DNA of 64,000 nucleotides from Asaia bogorensis (GTDB lineage: Bacteria; Pseudomonadota; Alphaproteobacteria; Reyranellales; Reyranellaceae). Shown one piece after another: positions 59,731-64,000 of the stretch; position 1 is the stretch's first letter; each line of letters begins with the position of its first letter. Made by a program: the position numbers and the translations under genes. The stretch lies in contig CAMDCE010000001.1 in the NCBI GenBank assembly GCA_945889625.1, forward strand, positions 231,920 through 295,919, in the 5' to 3' direction. Under the pieces are notes generated by a model. The model made no database searches and was not told where the DNA came from. It worked only from the letters and a program-made list of their open reading frames with translations.

Positions 59731-59764
59731 AGCAGGACCCCTAACGGGGTCCTGCTTTCTTTTG
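59731..59764 (+). terminator. Rho-independent terminator of the symporter operon
   Basis: Perfect 11-base stem AGCAGGACCCC-TAAC-GGGGTCCTGCT followed by TTCTTTT, 24 bases after the symporter stop. Confidence 0.85.
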
Positions 59765-59801
59765 CGCTCCACGCTAGAGTGAGCCAGGAGGAGACGACCG
59801 C

Positions 59802-60119
59802 GTGGGATCTCAGGACATCTGGTGGAGCTACTGGTACTTCCACATCCCCAACTATTTCCTGTCGCTGGTCTTCTACTGCCTGTTCGGCCGCTTCTTCCTG
59901 AGCTTCTTCCTGCCGCCGGACAGTCCCAACTACATCTACCGTTCGTTCCGCTGGCTGACCGACTGGATCTATCGCCCGGTGGCCTACGTCACGCCGTCGG
60001 CCCTGCCGCCCGTCCTGATCGCTCCGGTCGCGGCCTTCTGGGTCGCCGCGGTGCGCGTGCTGCTGTTCATGGTGCTGTACCAGCTCGGCCTGATGCCCCG
60101 GTCGTCGGCGGCGGGTTGA
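59802..60119 (+). CDS. YggT-like small membrane protein
   Basis: 105 residues, GTG start behind CAGGAGGAG. One helix at 15-38 (NYFLSLVFYCLFGRFFLSFFL) and one or two near the C-terminus (VLIAPVAAFWVAAVRVLLFMVLYQLG). The short segment YRSFRWLTDWIYRPVAYVTP between them resembles the loop of YggT proteins. Function unknown. Followed five bases later by another membrane protein. Confidence 0.6.
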   Translation: MGSQDIWWSYWYFHIPNYFLSLVFYCLFGRFFLSFFLPPDSPNYIYRSFRWLTDWIYRPVAYVTPSALPPVLIAPVAAFWVAAVRVLLFMVLYQLGLMPRSSAAG

Positions 60120-60124
60120 GTGCC

Positions 60125-60436
60125 ATGGACCGCAATTTCCTGCTCTTTGCCGTGGTGGGTATCAGCATGCTCAACGGGCTGTTCTCGCCCTTCCTGGCCA
60201 TTGCCATGCCGATCGCGGCGGTGTTGATGCCCGAGGTCTTCCCCCGTTCGGTGGGCTGGGTGCTGTTCTTCAGCTCCCTGCTGGTGGCGTCGGCGACGCT
60301 GCTGGTCTCCGGCGTTCCTGCGGCGCTCTACGAGCGGCTGGTCGATCGCACCCGCGACAGCCAAGCCGCCCTGTGGATCTGGCTCGCGGGAGCCGCGCTG
60401 CTCGCCCTGCCGGCGCTGCGCTACATATGGAAATGA
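60125..60436 (+). CDS. small multi-helix membrane protein, unknown
   Basis: 103 residues, three to four hydrophobic helices (FLLFAVVGISMLNGLFSPFLAIAMPIAAVLM; VGWVLFFSSLLVASATLLV; LWIWLAGAALLALPAL). A YERLVDRTRDSQ stretch lies in the loop. No named family is evident. It lies five bases downstream of the YggT-like gene and is probably in the same message. The long ORF in this frame begins in the preceding gene and is not used. Confidence 0.65.
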   Translation: MDRNFLLFAVVGISMLNGLFSPFLAIAMPIAAVLMPEVFPRSVGWVLFFSSLLVASATLLVSGVPAALYERLVDRTRDSQAALWIWLAGAALLALPALRYIWK

Positions 60437-60446
60437 GACGCGCTGC

Positions 60447-60740
60447 CTAGAAGATCGCCTTGAAGGTACCGTCGGGCTGCTTCTGGGCGATGCACTGGTA
60501 TGTCGCCTTCTTGCCGTCCATCTCGTAGGGAATGTTGACGCGCATCTCTTCTTCGCCGGTCGAGCCGGTGATCTTGGAGTCCGCGAGACTTGCGAAGGCC
60601 GCCTTGCCGACCTTGGCGTCCTTCTTCGCGCTTGCCAGGCAGGCTTCATAGGCGAGCTTGTCTTGGCTCGAGGACTTGCTGCAGGCGCCGATCGCCAATG
60701 CCGCGAAACCTGCAAGCGCCACCATCCTGAAGCCGTGCAT
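60447..60740 (-). CDS. small putative lipoprotein
   Basis: 97 residues. Signal sequence with lipobox AIGAC, then a charged helical mature part (KLAYEACLASAKKDAKVGKAAFASLADSKIT) and a C-terminal strand pair (MRVNIPYEMDGKKATYQCIAQKQPDGTFKAIF). Two cysteines remain in the mature part. No function assigned. It converges on the preceding plus-strand gene with a 10-base gap. Confidence 0.7.
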   Translation of the reverse strand: MHGFRMVALAGFAALAIGACSKSSSQDKLAYEACLASAKKDAKVGKAAFASLADSKITGSTGEEEMRVNIPYEMDGKKATYQCIAQKQPDGTFKAIF

Positions 60741-60815
60741 GTGCCATTTCCCCGCAAGCCAGTGTATTTTTGTGCCGGCAAACTAATGGGATTGCCCGGC
60801 CGCGGCAACGCGACA

Positions 60816-60844
60816 TTGGTCGAAGACGGCCCGCGCGCTAAGGT
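60816..60844 (+). promoter_or_regulatory. candidate leaderless promoter for the gene at 60851
   Basis: TTGGTC, 17 bases, TAAGGT, six bases, ATG. The layout is the same as at the ArsR, TetR and toxin genes, without a palindrome. Confidence 0.5.
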
Positions 60845-60850
60845 CGCGGC

Positions 60851-61222
60851 ATGACTTACGACGACATCAGGCGCTACGCCGAATTGTCGGTGCGGCGCGG
60901 CTGCGGCTTCGCCCTGATGGCGATCATGACCGCCATGGTTGGATTTTCCAGCGAGCCGTGGATCGCCGTGCGCTCCGGGGCGGTCTTCGTGCTGATCGCC
61001 GCGGTGATCCTGTTCTGGAAAGGCTGGACGGCACGCACACGCAATTACCGGCGCACCGAGGTCTGGCTGATGATCGAGGACGCCCCGGCGCTGCCGCACG
61101 ACCGCCTGCAGACGATGATCGGCGGCGCCCTTGCCGACGTCTATTTCGGCCATGCGCGGCTGGCCGCCTATGTGGCGCTGGCGATGTGCGCGATCGGATT
61201 CGCGCTGGGCGGCCGGCGGTAG
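60851..61222 (+). CDS. small membrane protein, unknown
   Basis: 123 residues, three predicted helices (GFALMAIMTAMVGFSSEPW; GAVFVLIAAVILFWKGW; LAAYVALAMCAIGFALG). The loop is basic (TARTRNYRRTEVWLMIED). No family recognised. No Shine-Dalgarno; a -10-like TAAGGT lies six bases before the ATG, so a leaderless message is likely. Confidence 0.65.
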   Translation: MTYDDIRRYAELSVRRGCGFALMAIMTAMVGFSSEPWIAVRSGAVFVLIAAVILFWKGWTARTRNYRRTEVWLMIEDAPALPHDRLQTMIGGALADVYFGHARLAAYVALAMCAIGFALGGRR

Positions 61223-61498
61223 CGGGGGCCGCCCGCTCGACGGCGCGGCGAGTATCCGACGCTTCTGAAAGTGATGTGCCGGGTGGGCGCAGCCCGGTTC
61301 TCCTGCCAACAGGTCCGGTGCTTGTCGATTGCTCCATCGGCGCTGGCGTGAAGGGCTACACCAGGTAGGCTGAGCGCCAATGATTGCGCTCCGGATCTCT
61401 CCTCCCATACAGCGGCTGGGTGTGCACCGCCCCGAACGCCGCCCACAGCACGACCGACAGGCGTGAACCTCGTGCACTGCCCATCATGGCTGACGCGC
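61223..61498. other. intergenic stretch, nothing recognised
   Basis: 276 bases without a credible ORF, hairpin or repeat. The short ORFs listed here have poor composition and no ribosome site. Confidence 0.6.
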
Positions 61499-62275
61499 TT
61501 ACGACGACTGGATCGATACGCGAACTTCAGTCGGTACGGTACCGTAGAGCTGCAGTAGGCGGTCGTACGTCCCCTTCAGTGAGTCGCGCTGTGCCTGCAG
61601 CGACTGAATCTGCTGGGTGAGCACCGACGCCTGCGGATCGGTCTTCATGGCGTTGATCTGCGTCTCGAGTCCAGTGAGCTGCTCCTTGAGGCTGGCCTCG
61701 TTTCTGTTGGCCGAGGCCAAAGCGGTCTGAAACTGCTCCTTGGTGATCGTGCGGCTCCCATAGTCGTCGTTCAGCTTCGCTACCTTTGCTTCCTGCTCCG
61801 CAAGGATTGTCCGGGCGGAGTTGTTGACCTGATTGTAGTGGGCGAGAGTGTTGTTCGCGCTCTGCGTGATCGCACTGGCCCGCGCCTCTGTGTTCGAATA
61901 TTCGCGAGCCCGCGCGTTCATGTACGAACCGTAACCATGGCCGACCGCTCCACCGACCGCCCCACCGACCAGTCCCCCGACCGCCACACCCATCATGACG
62001 CCAGCACCGGCATCGCCACCGGTAGCGCCGAGCAGTCCGCCGATCGCAACGCCCAAGACCGCACCGACAACGGCGCCGACCACGACGCCGACCACGGAAC
62101 TTTCAGTCGTGCGCTGTTCCTCGGTCTTGGCCCGCAGGTCCCTTTCGGCTGCGGTCAGGGTCGCCGAGTCTTCGCCGCCTGTCGTCTGGCCACAGGCGTT
62201 AAGCAACATGGCCAGAGCCGCCACAACAGCCGTCGCGCGCCAAATGGGACGCACGTTCGTTGCTGAATGGGTCAT
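61499..62275 (-). CDS. glycine-zipper lipoprotein with coiled-coil tail
   Basis: 258 residues. Lipoprotein signal (LLNAC). A glycine-zipper segment from about residue 60 to 115 (VVGVVVGAVVGAVLGVAIGGLLGATGGDAG, VGGAVGGAVGHGYG) could span a membrane as a paired helix. A long helical, probably coiled-coil tail follows (TILAEQEAKVAKLNDDYG to SLQAQRDSLKGTYDRLLQLYG). A GGGGGAG ribosome site sets the start at 62275. Such proteins occur in the cell envelope; function unknown. Confidence 0.8.
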   Translation of the reverse strand: MTHSATNVRPIWRATAVVAALAMLLNACGQTTGGEDSATLTAAERDLRAKTEEQRTTESSVVGVVVGAVVGAVLGVAIGGLLGATGGDAGAGVMMGVAVGGLVGGAVGGAVGHGYGSYMNARAREYSNTEARASAITQSANNTLAHYNQVNNSARTILAEQEAKVAKLNDDYGSRTITKEQFQTALASANRNEASLKEQLTGLETQINAMKTDPQASVLTQQIQSLQAQRDSLKGTYDRLLQLYGTVPTEVRVSIQSS

Positions 62276-63009
62276 GCAATCTCCCCCATGGCGAGCAATT
62301 CTGGCCCCTATGCTCGCCATTCCTTAATCCTACGTCAGGGCGGTGCTGTATCAACCAGTATATCGCTGTGAGCCCAAAACTCTTGGTTGTCTGCCCGACA
62401 AACCGTCCATCGCCGTCCTGCCATCCAGAATATGAGCGGCGAATCGGCCGCGTGTTTTGTCGATTTTGGGATATCTGAAGAGGCTGCACTGGTACGCGCC
62501 ATCTGCCGTTTGCTTTCCTGGCGCCCGACCTTGTCGAGGCGATCATCAACGGCAGGCAGCTTAAAGATTAGGCTCCCCGACTCGTGGGTCAGGTTGCCCG
62601 CACCAGTTCACCGCGAAACTAGTACGCAGACCGCTTGGGTTGGCACTTCGATTTCTGCTCTTCTGAACGCGCGGATAGCGACCATGCACAAGCTTGAATA
62701 TTCCTACCGACGTTCCCCTGATCGTTCTTGGTCCAGCGGGCCTCATCGGACAGGAAGGTCTCGATGATCCACCGAAGATCGGCAGGCCATTGTGACGCTT
62801 GGACCGTTGCGGCAGGTCGAAGCATCCCAAAGATCCCGATCGATGATGCTGGCAGACCTTTGAGTATATCGCGCAGAGACGCGAGGTCGCCGGAGCTTAC
62901 GACGTCGGGGAACAGAGCGAAAGGACCGGCGCTCTATTGAAAGGCCAGATGGGTGCTCTAGCATGGGCAAGCAACCATCGCGCCGCGGCGCCTCTGGAGG
63001 TCATGGGCC
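62276..63009. other. gene-poor stretch of about 730 bases
   Basis: No convincing gene. The composition looks less GC-rich than the flanks, with several TATA-like runs (for example GTATATCGC near 62360 and GAGTATATCGC near 62863). A minus-strand ORF of 68 codons (62619-62825) reads protein-like in its first half but has no ribosome site or family match. It could be decayed coding sequence. Confidence 0.5.
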
Positions 63010-63843
63010 ATGGAGATTTCCGGCAAGACAGCCATCGTCACCGGCGCCGCCTCCGGCATCGGCCTCGGCATCGCCACGGCATTGGCCGAAGCTGGCGCCA
63101 ACGTGGTGATGGCCGACATCGAGAAGGATGCGGTGGAGCAGGCGGCGCACCGGCTGTCCGGCACCAACAAGCAGGTGCTGCCGGTCAGGACCGACGTCAC
63201 CCGGGAGCAGTCGGTGATCGACGCGCTGGCCGAGGCGGAGCGCCGCTTCGGCAAGCTCCACATCGCCTGCAACAATGCCGGCGTGCCGATGCACGGCACG
63301 CCGCTGGCGGACGTGCCGGTGGCCGACTGGGCCTTCGTCATCGGCGTCAATGTCTGGGGCGTCATCCACGGCATCCGCCATTTCGTGCCGGCGATCCTGA
63401 AGCACGGCGAGGCCGGGCACGTCGTCAACACCGCCTCGGTCGCCGCCACGCAGAACCGCCGCGGCACCAACCAGGGGCCGTATTCGATGAGCAAGTACGC
63501 CGTGCTGTCGCTGTCGGAAGCGCTGGAGCACGAGCTCGAGGGCACCAATGTCGGCGTGACCGCACTGTGCCCCGGTCCGATCGCCACCAACCTGGCGCAA
63601 GGCGCGCGCCACCGCCCCGATCACCTGGGCGGCCCGCAGCTGCGTCCGACCGCGGAGGCGGTCATGGCGGAGCGCCTGGTGCGGACCGGCATCGACCCCA
63701 AGCTGGTCGGCGAGCGGGTGATCGATGCGATCCGCAGCAAGACCTTCTACGCCTTCGTCGGCGCCGTGCCGGCCGAGGTGATCAAGGCGCGGCACCGCCG
63801 CATCGAGGCGGAGCGCGAGACCCGCTGGGCGACGCCGTACTAG
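63010..63843 (+). CDS. SDR family NAD(P)-dependent oxidoreductase
   Basis: 277 residues. TGAASGIGLGIA cofactor motif, VVMADIEKD acidic strand 2, NNAG, catalytic Ser in NTASVAAT, YSMSKYAV (YxxxK) and LCPGPIATNL. The C-terminus lacks the usual VDGG and instead ends in a basic helix (KARHRRIEAERETRW), a layout seen in SDRs of ring- or steroid-type substrates. GAGGTCATGGGCC precedes the ATG. It stands alone; the last 157 bases of the window show no gene. Confidence 0.88.
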   Translation: MEISGKTAIVTGAASGIGLGIATALAEAGANVVMADIEKDAVEQAAHRLSGTNKQVLPVRTDVTREQSVIDALAEAERRFGKLHIACNNAGVPMHGTPLADVPVADWAFVIGVNVWGVIHGIRHFVPAILKHGEAGHVVNTASVAATQNRRGTNQGPYSMSKYAVLSLSEALEHELEGTNVGVTALCPGPIATNLAQGARHRPDHLGGPQLRPTAEAVMAERLVRTGIDPKLVGERVIDAIRSKTFYAFVGAVPAEVIKARHRRIEAERETRWATPY

Positions 63844-64000
63844 CTCGCGGCGCAGGTAGCCAATCCTTCCCGGCGGGTTGCTGATCCAGCGCATCGAAGC
63901 GACCCTGCGCACGGAGAACTGAGCCGCGCGTGAGGGGAGTGGCCTATCGGAGCGTGCTTTCGCGCGACGCCAGCCTGCCGCGGCACCGAAGCGGGCGAAG

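Noticed and set aside
62619-62825. 68-codon minus-strand ORF
   Set aside because: No ribosome site, no family match and overlapping ORFs of equal quality; kept only as a remark in the gene-poor stretch.

Overview
The window is a dense, GC-rich bacterial chromosome segment of about 60 protein genes. No rRNA, tRNA, CRISPR array, phage or intact insertion sequence is visible. Gene content points to an aerobic, heterotrophic alphaproteobacterium: Bug/TctC solute-binding protein, many CaiB/BaiF CoA-transferases and acyl-CoA dehydrogenases, split metH, an SLC5-fused sensor kinase next to an acetate-type symporter, DUF992, and several promoters that appear leaderless. Genus-level assignment is not possible from this sequence alone.

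Layout. 1-10.6 kb: uptake and small catabolic genes. These are a TctC-like binding protein coupled to an agmatinase-family ureohydrolase, a LysE exporter, an epoxide-hydrolase-like enzyme, an ArsR-SRPBCC operon flanked by two paralogous exported four-cysteine proteins, a FUSC-like membrane protein with a likely N-terminal frameshift, and a run of acyl-CoA dehydrogenase, enol-lactonase-like hydrolase, SDR and EamA transporter. 10.8-16.1 kb: a peptide/nickel-type ABC binding protein, then a TetR-HlyD-ATPase-permease export operon with an operator over its own promoter. 16.3-26.3 kb: acyl-CoA dehydrogenase, a feruloyl-CoA-synthase-like ligase in tandem with PEP carboxylase, an acetoacetate-decarboxylase-like protein with a flavin monooxygenase, and an SDR with a D-threonine-aldolase-like enzyme.

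26.4-37.4 kb: the most coherent catabolic cluster. It holds an HcaT-like MFS transporter, a CoA-transferase, a two-subunit aconitase X (catalytic and swivel genes), a second CoA-transferase, three acyl-CoA dehydrogenases (two catalytic-type paralogues plus one that lacks the usual base), an AEC carrier and a TauD-type dioxygenase. It reads as a pathway for an unidentified hydroxy acid that is dehydrated, activated to CoA and desaturated.

38-48.6 kb: TauE exporter; a methionine operon (ArsR-methyltransferase fusion, metF, split metH); MlaA and MlaC; cysE; a RelE/HigA-type toxin-antitoxin pair that runs directly into a sugar-isomerase-like gene. 48.7-60 kb: ettA; then an acetate-switch-like locus with an SLC5-STAC-PAS hybrid histidine kinase, a LuxR-type response regulator, a DUF294/CBS nucleotidyltransferase, a DnaQ-like exonuclease, and DUF4212 plus a sodium:solute symporter bearing EF-hand-like loops. 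60-64 kb: small membrane and lipoproteins, a gene-poor stretch and a final SDR.

Three themes recur. ATGA stop/start overlaps couple most operons. Four autoregulated or regulator genes (ArsR, TetR, ArsR-methyltransferase, toxin) have palindromes over a promoter placed so that the transcript would start at or within a few bases of the start codon. Short REP-like repeats sit in the gaps between operons.
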